Counted from the first letter of the stretch, positions 17,739 through 27,365 are shown. The stretch: DNA of 64,000 nucleotides from Pseudomonas bubulae (GCF_037023725.1 NZ_CP146077.1:3633001-3697000); one strand, 5' to 3'. Numbers and translations: made by a program. The notes: generated from the letters alone by a model not told the origin.

Positions 17739-18719
17739 TCAGTGCCGGCGCTTGAAGGTGCTTGAAGGCAGCTCGCCGTACTGCAAACGGTAGCTTTCGG
17801 AAAAACGGCCCAAGTGCATAAAACCGTAATCGAGCGCCAGCTCTGTGAGGCTGCGTACCGTGCAGCTCGGGTCGTTCAGGCAGGCATGAATCCGCGCAAG
17901 TTTGCGCTGGCGAATGTACTGCAAGGGCGTCACGCCCAACTGGCGCTCAAACAGGCTGTACAACGAGCGCTGGCTGATACAGGCCTGTGCTGCCAGGTCT
18001 TCACCGTTGAGTTCCTGTTTGAGATTGCGCTCGATGTAATCGAGTATGCGCTCAAGACCGGCACTGGCTGATGCCAGGTTTTCACGGCTGATATTGGTCT
18101 GCATCAGGGTCAACAGCTTGCTGCCGACAATCTGCGTGTAGTGCTCCTGCACCCGCAGCAGCGGATCGCTGGCCTCGGACTCCTGGCACACCATGCCCAG
18201 CAAACCGATAAAGCCCTCCAGCTCATCGAGCCGGTAGTGATTGCGCATAAAGCGCACACCGCCTGACGGCCGCCGCCAACGCTGATCGTCGCACACCGAT
18301 TCGAGCAATTTGGCCGGTATTTTGAGGATGAACTTTTCGCAATCCTGAGAGTAAGTCAAATCGACCGGATCATCCGGATTGATCACCAGCAACTCCCCCG
18401 GCACCAGGTGCTGCTCGCGGTTCGGGCCGCGCCACAGGCAATTGCCGCTGAGCAGCACCTGCAAGTGAAAGATGGTTTCCAGTGCGGGCGAGGTCACGCG
18501 CACACTGCCGCCATAACTGATCCGGCACAGATCAAGCTCGGCGAATTTACGGTGATTGAGGCTGGCCAGCGGCCGGGTGGTTCTGGAAAGGCCGATGCAG
18601 TGCTGGCCAACATGCTGGTTTACATAGTCGGACACGGCATGTGGGTCGGCGTGTCGGAACACGCTACTGCGTTCACTCAGCAGGCGACTATCCATCGGCA
18701 AGGTACTCGGTGTTGTCAT
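17739..18719 (-). CDS. benR: AraC/XylS-family activator BenR
   Basis: This 326-residue regulator has an N-terminal effector domain similar to AraC_binding_2 and a C-terminal AraC double helix-turn-helix (GEDLAAQACISQRSLYSLF and YIRQRKLARIHACL). It is next to benA and the matching XylS-type operator, which supports BenR, the benzoate-responsive activator of benABCD. The start is uncertain: ATG 18719 (MTTPSTLPMDSRLL) and ATG 18695 are both possible, with no strong ribosome binding site; 18695 would give 318 residues, closer to known BenR. It is divergent from the M20 amidohydrolase gene. Confidence 0.92.
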   Translation of the reverse strand: MTTPSTLPMDSRLLSERSSVFRHADPHAVSDYVNQHVGQHCIGLSRTTRPLASLNHRKFAELDLCRISYGGSVRVTSPALETIFHLQVLLSGNCLWRGPNREQHLVPGELLVINPDDPVDLTYSQDCEKFILKIPAKLLESVCDDQRWRRPSGGVRFMRNHYRLDELEGFIGLLGMVCQESEASDPLLRVQEHYTQIVGSKLLTLMQTNISRENLASASAGLERILDYIERNLKQELNGEDLAAQACISQRSLYSLFERQLGVTPLQYIRQRKLARIHACLNDPSCTVRSLTELALDYGFMHLGRFSESYRLQYGELPSSTFKRRH

Positions 18720-18886
18720 TATTATGGGTGTTGTCTGCGCCAGAGTAAGCACGACGGCAATGGCAGGGCAATTGGACACTCGGCTAATGGGCGGTAATCG
18801 AACGCTTTTAGCCCGGCGGTTGCGCCGCCTGTGCGAAAAACTGGCTTACCCTGAGCGCCCTAAAAACAACAAACAAGAGACCTTCA

Positions 18887-20221
18887 ATGCTGCCCCGCCT
18901 TCGCCATGCCCCTTTGTACCTCGCACTGTTGAGCACGCTGACCAGCACCGGCCATGCGGCTGACCTGAGCTGGGTCGACCCCGCCGTCGCGACGGTCAAT
19001 GAGCAGGTAATCTCCCTGCGCCACACCCTCCACCAGAACCCGGAGATGGGCAATCAGGAATTCAAGACCGCCGCCCTGGTCGCCGAGCAACTCAAAAGCC
19101 TGGGCTTGCAGGTGCGCACCCAAGTGGGCAAGACCGGTGTAGTGGCCGTGCTCAAGGGTGGCCTGCCTGGCCCGGTGATGGCCCTGCGCGCCGATATGGA
19201 CGCCCTGCCGGTCAAGGAAATGACCGGCCTGCCCTGGGCCAGCACGGCCACGGGAGTGCGCCTGGGCAAAACCGTACCGGTGATGCACGCCTGCGGCCAT
19301 GACACCCACACCGCCATGCTGCTGGGTGCAGCCAGAGTGCTGGCCGAGCATCGCGATCAGGTCGCCGGCACCGTGGTATTCCTGTTCCAGCCCGCTGAAG
19401 AAGGCGCGGCAGACCTGGACGAATTCGAAACCGAAACCCTGGTGGGTGCCCAGGCGATGATCCGCGACGGCGCCCTGGACTCCCCCAAGGTCGAAGCCAT
19501 ATTCGGCGTGCATGTGATGGCGGGTTACCCCACCGGTCATCTGTATTACAAGGCCGGTACCGTGCTCAATAGCAGCGACGGTTTTCGCATCATCGTCAAA
19601 GGCCAGCAAACCCATGGCTCGGCACCCTGGAGCGGCGTCGACCCGGTAGTAGCCAGCGCAGGCATTATCAACGGCCTGCAAACCCTGGTCAGCCGCCGGG
19701 CTGATCTGACCCAGGGGATGGGCGTGATCAGTGTTGGCACCGTCAATGCCGGTTCTGCAGCCAATATCATTCCCGAAAGCGTGGAAATGACCGGCACCAT
19801 CCGCAGCAACAGCGCGGCAGTGCGCGACACCCTGCTGAAAAAAATGCCACCCCTGGTGCAAGGCATTGCCAGTGCCTACGAAACCGAAGCCAGCCTGCTG
19901 CTGGTCAATCATGCGCCGGTCACCAGCAACGACCCGCAGCTTACCGCCGCGATGGTCCCGGCACTGGAACTGGCTGCGCCAGGCAAGGTGCAGTTGCTGC
20001 CGGCGTCCCTGTCGCCCAGCGAAGACTTCTCCTACTACGCCGAAAAAGTCCCGGGCTTGTTCGTATTTTTGGGCGCTACGCCTGAAGGGCAGGACATGAG
20101 CAAGGTCGCGAACAACCACAGCCCCTACTTCACCGCCGACGATGCCACCCTGGCCACGGGCGTAAAGGCTCATGTGCAATTTGTGATGAATTACCCGGGG
20201 CGGGTGCGCAACAGCAACTGA
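18887..20221 (+). CDS. Exported M20-family amidohydrolase (hippurate hydrolase-like)
   Basis: This 444-residue metallopeptidase has a Sec signal (LPRLRHAPLYLALLSTLTST, cleavage near GHAA) and then the M20 zinc site: RADMDALPV near 100, HACGHDTHTAMLLGAA near 132, catalytic Glu in PAEEGAADLDEF near 170 and a ligand His in FGVHVMAGYPTGHL near 208. Known relatives cleave N-acyl amino acids, including hippurate (N-benzoylglycine). Export to the periplasm and its position divergent from benR suggest it could release benzoate for the ben-cat pathway; this is inference. It could equally act on other acyl amino acids. Confidence 0.85.
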   Translation: MLPRLRHAPLYLALLSTLTSTGHAADLSWVDPAVATVNEQVISLRHTLHQNPEMGNQEFKTAALVAEQLKSLGLQVRTQVGKTGVVAVLKGGLPGPVMALRADMDALPVKEMTGLPWASTATGVRLGKTVPVMHACGHDTHTAMLLGAARVLAEHRDQVAGTVVFLFQPAEEGAADLDEFETETLVGAQAMIRDGALDSPKVEAIFGVHVMAGYPTGHLYYKAGTVLNSSDGFRIIVKGQQTHGSAPWSGVDPVVASAGIINGLQTLVSRRADLTQGMGVISVGTVNAGSAANIIPESVEMTGTIRSNSAAVRDTLLKKMPPLVQGIASAYETEASLLLVNHAPVTSNDPQLTAAMVPALELAAPGKVQLLPASLSPSEDFSYYAEKVPGLFVFLGATPEGQDMSKVANNHSPYFTADDATLATGVKAHVQFVMNYPGRVRNSN

Positions 20222-20326
20222 GTGGGGCTCGCCTACCTTGAACTGCCGAAATAACGGGGGTATCGGCTACGGTTGGGGCATTTATCGGGGATGACCGGCA
20301 TGCTGAAAATCGACCCGCCAGTCACA

Positions 20327-20356
20327 TATGTAGTGCCTGAAAATAATCACTACATA
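20327..20356. repeat. Palindrome TATGTAGTG-N12-CACTACATA
   Basis: Nine-base perfect inverted arms separated by 12 bases. A second copy with the same TATGTAGTGCC left arm lies at 20628-20656. The spacing suits a dimeric regulator or an RNA hairpin. Confidence 0.6.
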
Positions 20357-20627
20357 AGTATTGACGGCTCGATTTTCCCCCAGCATTATGCAGACGTCTT
20401 CCCCACCGGAAGCGCTGGAAAGGGTTGTTGCAAGCATGCTCGACGAGCTGTCGGGCTGTTCCGGGATAGGTACTGCCCACAAGGCAGAATTGATGAAGCT
20501 GACCTGGCTTGATCGTCCGCGTCAAAGACGACAGGGGCTAGCGAAACGTCCTCAAGAAGCTTGTGGCTGATGCGTCATGTCACTCAGGCATCCTGGTTCA
20601 CGCTGCTCTCCTTCGCTTTACGCTCTG

Positions 20628-20656
20628 TATGTAGTGCCGGGTTTTACTACTACATA
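20628..20656. repeat. Second TATGTAGTG palindrome
   Basis: TATGTAGTG at 20628-20636 pairs with TACTACATA at 20648-20656, with one mismatch and an 11-base centre. It lies about 105 bp upstream of the 109-residue gene and may be part of its control region. Confidence 0.55.
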
Positions 20657-20760
20657 TGACGAACTCAAGACAGATCTGCTTTGGATGGACACTACGTAGC
20701 GCTGCATGTGCAGTTGCGCGAATCAATTAGACAGATCAACGAGTAGTCAAGGAGTTAGCC

Positions 20761-21090
20761 ATGAACCTGAATAACCAACCGACTGTTAACGAGCTGGCTC
20801 GACTCTTCGCCGCCCAGAAAGACACGCTGAACGACCATATCCTGTGGATCAGCGAAGCCGGTGATGTACGTATCGATCCTGTGACGTCGTGCAAGGAAGA
20901 AACCAGATTCGAGGAGGAACGTCCACAAATGCGCGCCCACCTCAAAATGTACCGCCGTGGCCAAGGCTACGTGGGCAAGAAGGCTGCGGCCGATAGCGAC
21001 TATATGGCGCGCGTGCTGCAAACCCTGACCCTGACCTGGCAAAAGGCTCAAACCGAGCCTGCCCTGGTAAAAGTTAACAGCTACAGCTGA
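20761..21090 (+). CDS. Conserved-looking hypothetical protein, 109 aa
   Basis: The family is not recognised. AAGGAG lies seven bases before ATG 20761, and a strong terminator follows at 21111, so the gene is probably real. The product is soluble and without signal or membrane segments. It is rich in charged residues, with an acidic middle (CKEETRFEEERPQ) followed by a basic stretch (RAHLKMYRRGQGYVGKKAA). It could be a small nucleic-acid-associated or regulatory protein, but nothing in the sequence shows that. It is monocistronic and preceded by two related palindromes. Confidence 0.65.
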   Translation: MNLNNQPTVNELARLFAAQKDTLNDHILWISEAGDVRIDPVTSCKEETRFEEERPQMRAHLKMYRRGQGYVGKKAAADSDYMARVLQTLTLTWQKAQTEPALVKVNSYS

Positions 21091-21110
21091 TAACCCGGGC
21101 CGTACAAAAA

Positions 21111-21136
21111 AGCCCCGGATAATCTCCGGGGCTTTT
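21111..21136. terminator. Rho-independent terminator (bidirectional)
   Basis: AGCCCCGGA-TAATC-TCCGGGGCT forms a strong stem, with T5 on the plus side and A-rich sequence before it that gives a T tract on the minus strand. It lies between convergent genes ending at 21090 and 21143. Confidence 0.9.
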
Positions 21137-21142
21137 TCAATT

Positions 21143-21631
21143 TCAAACTTGCGGGGTTTTAATGCATGTTTCCGTACCATGGCCACCGCCATTGTAGTCG
21201 GGCGCATAGTATGACTTGTGCAGCGTGGTAGTGTATTGCCCCTTGCTGTTCTGGTCACGGGTAATGGTCGCAAGCCCGATGCCTCGATCCGTGGCGGCCT
21301 CCTGGCTGTCATTGGCAAAATACATTGCCAATTGCTGACCCTGGGCGGCGGCGTAGCCTGAATAAGTGGCCTTGTCGCCTCCAAGATCCACTTCAAGCGT
21401 GAAGGTATAAGCGCCGAAGTTCTGGCTGAAGTTGCTGGATTTCTCATTCACTTTGACACTCAGGTCGCCCTTGAAGGCCCCGTCATGACTGTCAAACCCT
21501 GTGCATTTATAGTTGCCGGTTATATACAGCGGATCATTGACTGCCGTATCGGCCAGTGCAGAACCGGTAAACGCCAAACTAAGCGCAACCACAAGAGTAT
21601 TCATTACATTCCTGGAGAAGTTACCCGACAT
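21143..21631 (-). CDS. Secreted hypothetical protein, 162 aa
   Basis: The family is not recognised. An N-terminal signal (MNTLVVALSLAFTGSALA, cleavage before DTAVND) directs export. The mature part has two cysteines, one in GNYKCTGFDSHDG near 44 and one in ETCIKTPQV at the C-terminus, which could form a disulfide. The protein looks beta-rich. Both ATG 21631 (GAGGG upstream, one Arg in the n-region) and ATG 21604 (AGGA upstream) are plausible starts. It appears monocistronic, convergent with the preceding gene. Confidence 0.75.
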   Translation of the reverse strand: MSGNFSRNVMNTLVVALSLAFTGSALADTAVNDPLYITGNYKCTGFDSHDGAFKGDLSVKVNEKSSNFSQNFGAYTFTLEVDLGGDKATYSGYAAAQGQQLAMYFANDSQEAATDRGIGLATITRDQNSKGQYTTTLHKSYYAPDYNGGGHGTETCIKTPQV

Positions 21632-21802
21632 AGTCTTACCCTCGATACAACGTAATTAAGGATGGGATATTACCGTCGGGAATCTACACTCGAACTTGTA
21701 CTTGCATCTATAGAACTACAAAACGGATTGTGGCAAAAATTGTGCTGCAAGCAGATGGCTTTATTCCTGCGGGAGCGGGTGAACCCGCCCCCCCTACAGA
21801 AG

Positions 21803-22732
21803 TTAGATCGCCTGTTCCAGCTCAGGCACCGCTTCGAACAAGTCCGCTACCAGGCCGTAATCGGCCACCTGGAAGATCGGCGCTTCTTCGTCCTTGTTGA
21901 TCGCAACGATCACCTTGGAATCTTTCATCCCGGCCAGATGCTGGATCGCGCCGGAAATACCGACCGCAATGTACAGCTGTGGCGCAACGATTTTGCCGGT
22001 CTGGCCGACCTGCATGTCGTTGGGTACAAAACCCGCGTCAACTGCAGCACGGGATGCACCCACACCAGCGCCCAGCTTGTCGGCCAGCGCATACAGGTAC
22101 TTGAAATTGTCACCGTTCTGCATGCCACGACCGCCCGAGACGACGATTTTGGCAGCGGTCAGTTCCGGGCGGTCCGACTTGGCCAGCTCTTCGCCAACAA
22201 ACGACGAAGTGCCTGCATCGTGAACCGCTGCAACCGCTTCAACCGCTGCCGAACCACCTTGCGCAGCAACCGGGTCGAAACCGGTGGCGCGTACGGTGAT
22301 CACTTTGACCGGCGCAGTGGACTGTACGGTGGCAATGGCGTTACCGGCGTAAATCGGACGAGTGAAGGTGTCGGCGCTAACCACCGAAATGATCTCGGAG
22401 ATCTGATCAACGTCCAGTTGCGCAGCAACGCGCGGCAGGATGTTTTTGCCGTTGGAGGTGGCAGCGGCCAGGATATGGCTGTAGCCAGCGCCCAGCTCTG
22501 CAACCAATGGCGCAACGTTTTCAGGCAACTGATGGGCGTAGGCCGCGTTATCAGCAACCAGAACTTTGGCCACACCAGCGATCTGCGCAGCTGCTTCGGC
22601 TACAGCGCCAATGCCCTGGCCTGCAACCAGAACGTGGATGTCGCCACCGATTTTGGCGGCAGCGGCAACGGTGTTCAGCGTGGCCGGAGCCAGTGCCTTG
22701 CCGTCGTGTTCTGCGATTACCAAGATAGTCAT
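21803..22732 (-). CDS. etfA: Electron transfer flavoprotein alpha subunit
   Basis: This 309-residue subunit binds FAD and, with EtfB, carries electrons from acyl-CoA and other dehydrogenases to ETF-ubiquinone oxidoreductase. The start [11 protein letters not shown] and the C-terminal FAD domain ([14 protein letters not shown] near 199, [19 protein letters not shown] near 255, [20 protein letters not shown]) are standard. It follows etfB with a two-base gap. The gene ends shortly before a weak hairpin (GCGGGTTCACCCGC on the minus strand, near 21775). Confidence 0.97.
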   Translation of the reverse strand: MTILVIAEHDGKALAPATLNTVAAAAKIGGDIHVLVAGQGIGAVAEAAAQIAGVAKVLVADNAAYAHQLPENVAPLVAELGAGYSHILAAATSNGKNILPRVAAQLDVDQISEIISVVSADTFTRPIYAGNAIATVQSTAPVKVITVRATGFDPVAAQGGSAAVEAVAAVHDAGTSSFVGEELAKSDRPELTAAKIVVSGGRGMQNGDNFKYLYALADKLGAGVGASRAAVDAGFVPNDMQVGQTGKIVAPQLYIAVGISGAIQHLAGMKDSKVIVAINKDEEAPIFQVADYGLVADLFEAVPELEQAI

Positions 22733-22734
22733 GA

Positions 22735-23484
22735 TTAGATTACCTTCGCTTCGTTTTTCAGTTTCTCGACCAGTTCAGCCACCGACTTGACCTTGATACC
22801 CGCGCTGCGTGCAGCCGGGGCTTCCACTTTCAGGGTCGAGTGGGTCGAAGCAGTCGAAACACCCAACGCGTCTGGCGTCAGTACTTCAAGCGGCTTTTTC
22901 TTGGCTTTCATGATGTTTGGCAGGGACGCATAACGCGGCTCGTTCAAACGCAGGTCGGTGGTGATGATCGCCGGCAATTTCAGCGAAACAGTTTGCGCGC
23001 CGCCGTCTACTTCACGGGTCACGGCAACCTTGTCACCTGCCACTTCAACCTTGGACGCGAACGTGCCCTGACCGAAACCGGTCAACGCAGCCAGCATCTG
23101 GCCAGTCTGGTTGTTGTCGCTGTCGATGGCTTGTTTACCCAGGATCACCAGCTGTGGCTGTTCCTTGTCGACAACGGCCTTGAGCAGCTTGGCCACGGCC
23201 AGCGAGGTCAGATCTTCGGCGGACTCGACGAGAATGGCGCGATCAGCACCCAGCGCCAGCGCGGTACGCAGCTGTTCCTGAGCGGTGGTCGGGCCGATGG
23301 AGACGACGACGATTTCAGTCGCAACGCCTTTCTCTTTCAGGCGTACGGCTTCTTCCACGGCGATTTCGCAGAAGGGGTTCATCGACATCTTGACGTTGGC
23401 GAGGTCAACGCCGGAGTTGTCCGCTTTGACGCGCACTTTAACGTTGTAATCGACCACTCGTTTGATACAGGCCAGCACCTTCAT
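22735..23484 (-). CDS. etfB: Electron transfer flavoprotein beta subunit
   Basis: This 249-residue AMP-binding subunit starts [20 protein letters not shown] and carries the ETF-beta signature region ([20 protein letters not shown], then [20 protein letters not shown]). It is close to the housekeeping EtfB of pseudomonads. Only 36 bp separate it from the NCS1 permease gene upstream, with no obvious promoter, so it may be transcribed with the acyl-CoA dehydrogenase operon. The usual divergent ETF-ubiquinone oxidoreductase gene is not next to it in this window. Confidence 0.97.
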   Translation of the reverse strand: MKVLACIKRVVDYNVKVRVKADNSGVDLANVKMSMNPFCEIAVEEAVRLKEKGVATEIVVVSIGPTTAQEQLRTALALGADRAILVESAEDLTSLAVAKLLKAVVDKEQPQLVILGKQAIDSDNNQTGQMLAALTGFGQGTFASKVEVAGDKVAVTREVDGGAQTVSLKLPAIITTDLRLNEPRYASLPNIMKAKKKPLEVLTPDALGVSTASTHSTLKVEAPAARSAGIKVKSVAELVEKLKNEAKVI

Positions 23485-23520
23485 TGTTGCTCCCTCTATG
23501 GCTACTTGATTGGAAACCTC

Positions 23521-24948
23521 TTAAACCGTCGCGGGCTCAACAGGCAAAATCAGTTGATCCGGCACCGACTGCCCCGAGTTGCGTGCCACGAAGTAGTACA
23601 CCAGCGCTGGCAGCGTCAGGCCGATGATCCAGGAAATATCAGTCCCCCCCAGGTGTTCCACCAGAGGCCCGGTGTAAAAGCTGGTGGCGATAAACGGCAA
23701 CTGCACCACCACTCCGAAGGCGTAGACCAGAATACCGCGCAGGTTCCAGCGCCCGTATCGGCCATTCGGGTTAGACAGCGCCGGTACGTCATAGCGCTCT
23801 TTACTGATGAGGTAAAAGTCCACCAGGTTGATCGCGCTCCACGGCGTAAAAAAAGCCAGTAAAAACAGAATAAACGCCGAAAAATCCTTGAGGAACGAAT
23901 GCTGCCCAAGCAAGGCCAGAGCAGTGGCAAAACCTACCATCAGCAGGATGTAAAACAGGCGTAAGGTCTTGGAGATTTCATGGTTGCCGCGAAAGCCGCT
24001 GACGATGGTGGCCAGGGACATGAAACTGCCGTAGGCATTGAGCGTAGTGATGGTCACCTTGCCGAACACCACGCAAAAATACAGCAGCGCCGCCATCGCC
24101 CCGCTCGCCCCCATGCCGACGATGTAGGCCACCTCATGCCCGGCAAACTGGCTACCGGCCAGGGCAGCCACAAACACACCGAAAACCATCGATATTTGCG
24201 AGCCGACGACAGAGCCCAGCCCCACTGCCAGAAAAGTTTTCAGCGACGAGGTATTGGCTGGCAAGTAGCGTGAATAGTCCGCCACATAAGGCCCGAACGC
24301 GATCTGCCAGGAGGCTGACAACGATATCGCCAACAGAAAACTGCTCAGGGAAAAGTGTTTATTGCTCAGCAACAGGCCAATGTCATTCTGAGCAATCAGG
24401 GTGTAGAACAGGTAGAAAAACGCCAGCACGCCGACCACGCTCGCCACACGGCCGATCATGTGAATGGTGCGATAGCCCAGAATGGTCAGCAGCACGATCA
24501 GGGCAGCAAAAATCAGGATGCCCCACGAGTCACTCACCCCCACCAGTTGCCCCACCGCCTGCCCGGCCAGCACCGAGCCGCTGGCCGAGAAACCGACATA
24601 CATCAGGCACACCAGCACAATCGGGATCACGGCGCCGTAGACGCCGAATTGCACCCGGCTGGAGATCATCTGCGGCAGACCCAGCTTGGGTCCCTGCGCC
24701 GCATGCAACGCCATGATGGTGCCGCCCAGCACTTGCCCGATCAGCAGGCCGATCAGCGACCAGAACACGTCCCCTCCCAGCACCACGGCCAGGGCTCCGG
24801 TGACAATCGCAGTGACTTGCAGGTTGGCCCCGAACCACAAGGTGAACTGGCTGAACAGACGCCCATGGCGCTCTGACTCAGGGATGTAATCGATAGAGCG
24901 CTGTTCGACCAGCGAGGCCCGCGGTGAATCTTGGTTGAGCGTGGACAT
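23521..24948 (-). CDS. NCS1-family cation symporter (CodB-like permease)
   Basis: This 475-residue membrane protein has about twelve hydrophobic segments. The N-terminal soluble stretch leads into RLFSQFTLWFGANLQVTAIV near 30, and GPKLGLPQMISSRVQFGVYG follows near 87; both are hallmarks of nucleobase:cation symporter-1 proteins. Known members import cytosine, purines, allantoin, hydantoins, thiamine or pyridoxine. Here the gene lies between an acyl-CoA dehydrogenase gene (77 bp upstream) and etfBA, so it probably imports the acid that this operon degrades. That would be an unusual NCS1 substrate (inference). Confidence 0.88.
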   Translation of the reverse strand: MSTLNQDSPRASLVEQRSIDYIPESERHGRLFSQFTLWFGANLQVTAIVTGALAVVLGGDVFWSLIGLLIGQVLGGTIMALHAAQGPKLGLPQMISSRVQFGVYGAVIPIVLVCLMYVGFSASGSVLAGQAVGQLVGVSDSWGILIFAALIVLLTILGYRTIHMIGRVASVVGVLAFFYLFYTLIAQNDIGLLLSNKHFSLSSFLLAISLSASWQIAFGPYVADYSRYLPANTSSLKTFLAVGLGSVVGSQISMVFGVFVAALAGSQFAGHEVAYIVGMGASGAMAALLYFCVVFGKVTITTLNAYGSFMSLATIVSGFRGNHEISKTLRLFYILLMVGFATALALLGQHSFLKDFSAFILFLLAFFTPWSAINLVDFYLISKERYDVPALSNPNGRYGRWNLRGILVYAFGVVVQLPFIATSFYTGPLVEHLGGTDISWIIGLTLPALVYYFVARNSGQSVPDQLILPVEPATV

Positions 24949-25025
24949 AAGCAGTTCCTTCAGGCTGGCACCCGGGGTGCGCCGTGTTGTTTTGGGAAAG
25001 ACTTTTCCAATCCTTGGCCGGCGGA

Positions 25026-26168
25026 TTATCTGGCTGCGTCGAGCAGGGCACGGGAGATAATGATTTTTTGTACCTCGGAGGTGCCTTCAAAAATCCGCAA
25101 GATCCGTGCATCACGAACATAGCGCTCCAGCGGCAAATCCCGGCTGTAGCCATAGCCACCGTGCAGTTGCAGTGCAGCATCGGTGATAAACCCGGCGCAT
25201 TCGGCAGCGACCAGTTTGGCGGTGGCCGAGTCGAGGCTGAAACGCTCGCCGCTGTCACGCCGGGCAGCAGCTTTCATGGTCAGCATGCGCGCGCTTTCGA
25301 GCTGCGCATACATATCAGCCAGGCGCCATTGCGTGCCCTGATAAGCGGCCAGCGGTTTGGGCCCGATCTGCCGTTCACGCACCCAGCTCAGGCTGGCTTG
25401 CAGGGCGGCATTGGCAATCCCCAGCGACATGGCTGCCACTTCCACCCGCCCACGGTCCAGCACCGCCATGGCCGTGTTGAACCCCTGGCCTTCTACGCCG
25501 AGCAGTGCCGATTCGGGCAGCCAGCAGTCCAGCGCCAGTTCATAGATGGTACTGCCACGCAGGCCCATGGTTTTTTCCGGACTGGAGAAGCTGATGCCCG
25601 CCGTGCCCCGGGGCACCATAAAGGCACTGATGCCCTTGTGACCTGCATCTGCGTCGGTCTTGACGTAGAGCACAATAAAATCGGCTTCCCTGGCATTGGT
25701 GATGTAGTGCTTGTTGCCGCGCACCCGCCAACCACCTTCTTCACGTACGGCGCGGCTGCGCATATCCGCCGGGTTGGAACCCGCCGCAGGCTCGGTCAGG
25801 GCAAAGGCACCGAGCAATTCGCCGCTGGCTGCCCGTGGCAGCCACTCATGTTTCTGTTCCTCGGTGCCGCCCAGCAGGATCGAGTCCGTGGCCAGAAAAT
25901 GCGCAGTCATGGCCGAAGCGGTAGAGGCACAGGCACCCGCTACTGCTTCCACCACGCGGCTCATCGCCAGGCTGCCAATGCCCAGGCCGCCATATTGCTC
26001 TGGCAGGTTGACGCCCATGCAACCCAGATCGCTCAACGCCCGGATGCTGGCCAGGCAAAAAGTTTCGGTTTCATCGTAGTGCTGGGCCAGCGGCTGAATT
26101 ACCTCACGCGCCACTTGCTCGGCACTTTCAACTACGGCCAATTCTTCTGCGCTCATTTCAAAGTTCAT
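25026..26168 (-). CDS. Acyl-CoA dehydrogenase
   Basis: This 380-residue FAD enzyme has all three domains. PEQYGGLGIGSLAMSRVVEA lies near residue 55, AFALTEPAAGSNPADMRS near 120, RGNKHYITNAREADFIV near 145, and the C-terminal LQLHGGYGYSRDLPLERYVR, then DARILRIFEGTSEVQK. The catalytic Glu of this family is expected in the last segment (FEGTSE). It oxidises an acyl-CoA to the 2-enoyl-CoA and reduces ETF, which is encoded downstream. Its ATG overlaps the CoA-transferase stop. The acyl substrate is not evident. Confidence 0.92.
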   Translation of the reverse strand: MNFEMSAEELAVVESAEQVAREVIQPLAQHYDETETFCLASIRALSDLGCMGVNLPEQYGGLGIGSLAMSRVVEAVAGACASTASAMTAHFLATDSILLGGTEEQKHEWLPRAASGELLGAFALTEPAAGSNPADMRSRAVREEGGWRVRGNKHYITNAREADFIVLYVKTDADAGHKGISAFMVPRGTAGISFSSPEKTMGLRGSTIYELALDCWLPESALLGVEGQGFNTAMAVLDRGRVEVAAMSLGIANAALQASLSWVRERQIGPKPLAAYQGTQWRLADMYAQLESARMLTMKAAARRDSGERFSLDSATAKLVAAECAGFITDAALQLHGGYGYSRDLPLERYVRDARILRIFEGTSEVQKIIISRALLDAAR

Positions 26169-27325
26169 GCTTTCTCTCCTGCTTTGTTCAAGCCAAATGC
26201 GGCGTTGTCTGCGCCCAATCGGGGGGCAATGGTGATGGCGTGGGGTTTACGGCCATTGAAGAACACCGGTTGCGGCACCAGCGGCAATACGCTGCCCTCG
26301 GGCTGGAACTGCAACTGGCGTACACGGGCATGTTCACTGCCCGCAGCCTGGGCCAGATCCCACACCGGTGAAGACGGCACACCGGCATCGAGCAGGCCGT
26401 CGCATAACTGTTCAACCTTGTGCTGTGTGGTCCAGGCCTCGATAACAGCGCGTAACGCCGGCTCATTCAGGGTGCGCTGGGTATCGTTGACAAAGCGCGC
26501 ATCGGTGGCCAGCTCCGGCTGGCCCATGCATTGGCACAGGCGCTCGAACAGGCGATTGCTGGCCACTGCAATCACCACCTGACCGTCTGCCGCACGATAG
26601 CTATCAAACGGCGTCGATACCGGATGCCGGTTACCCACCAGCCCCGGCGCCACACCGTTTGCATACAGGTTGGACAGACCGGTCATCTGCAGGCTGAACA
26701 ACACGTCGAACATGGCCACATCGATGTACTGGGCCCCCGGGGCATGCCGCTCGCGGGCAAACAGCGCCGAGCTGATTGCCCAGGCTGCATACACCCCGGC
26801 ACACAGATCGCCGATGGCCTCGCCGCTGCGGGTCGGCCCGGTAGCGGCGAAACCGGTAACGCTCATCAGCCCGGACATGGCCTGCGCGACGATGTCATAA
26901 GCCGGGCGACTGGACAGCGGACCTTGCTGGCCGAAACCGGAGATGCTGGCGTAGATCAGCCGCGGGTTGTGCTGCTTGAGGCTGTCGAAATCGATGCCCA
27001 GGCGTTGAGTGACACCGGGGCGGAAGTTCTCGACCACGACATCGGCATCGGCCACCAGTTCGTAGAAACGCTGGCGGTCGGCCGGGTTTTTAAAATCGAT
27101 TTCAACGCTGCGTTTGCCGCGATTGATCAGCCCGAAGTAGACACTTTCGCCGTCCAGAAACGGGCCCAGATGGCGGGCGTCATCGCCCTCCTCGGGCACT
27201 TCGAACTTGATGACGTCGGCCCCCAGATCAGCCAGCATCGCGGTGCAATGCGGCCCGGCCAGCACGCGGCTGACATCCAGCACACGCACACCTTGCAGTT
27301 GTCGGGTAAACGGACTGTCGTTCAT
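26165..27325 (-). CDS. CaiB/BaiF family (class III) CoA-transferase
   Basis: This 386-residue enzyme moves CoA to a carboxylic acid. LQGVRVLDVSRVLAGPHCTA near residue 8, the catalytic Asp in the DADVVVENFRPGVTQRLG region and RLIYASISGFGQQGPLSSRP near 126 are typical of the family. I chose ATG 27325 because GAGGA lies seven bases upstream; a GTG at 27331 is also in frame. It probably activates the substrate for the acyl-CoA dehydrogenase, whose gene overlaps it by four bases. A HutC-type operator overlaps its promoter. Confidence 0.9.
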   Translation of the reverse strand: MNDSPFTRQLQGVRVLDVSRVLAGPHCTAMLADLGADVIKFEVPEEGDDARHLGPFLDGESVYFGLINRGKRSVEIDFKNPADRQRFYELVADADVVVENFRPGVTQRLGIDFDSLKQHNPRLIYASISGFGQQGPLSSRPAYDIVAQAMSGLMSVTGFAATGPTRSGEAIGDLCAGVYAAWAISSALFARERHAPGAQYIDVAMFDVLFSLQMTGLSNLYANGVAPGLVGNRHPVSTPFDSYRAADGQVVIAVASNRLFERLCQCMGQPELATDARFVNDTQRTLNEPALRAVIEAWTTQHKVEQLCDGLLDAGVPSSPVWDLAQAAGSEHARVRQLQFQPEGSVLPLVPQPVFFNGRKPHAITIAPRLGADNAAFGLNKAGEKA

Positions 27326-27365
27326 TTTCACATCCTCAAATGCTCAAGCGGCACAAAGGTGCACA

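Larger units (their letters stand above)
20222..20760. other. 539-bp region without convincing genes
   Basis: Short open frames here (for example 20361-20570) have no recognisable family or good start signals. The region is notable for two related imperfect palindromes (20327-20356 and 20628-20656) and a third partial motif (CACTACGTAG near 20690). AAGGAG at its end is the ribosome binding site of the gene at 20761. It may contain the decayed remains of a gene or element. Confidence 0.5.

Noticed and set aside
20361..20570. 69-residue plus-strand frame between the palindromes
   Set aside because: No ribosome binding site or family; it may be a relic, but the sequence does not prove it.
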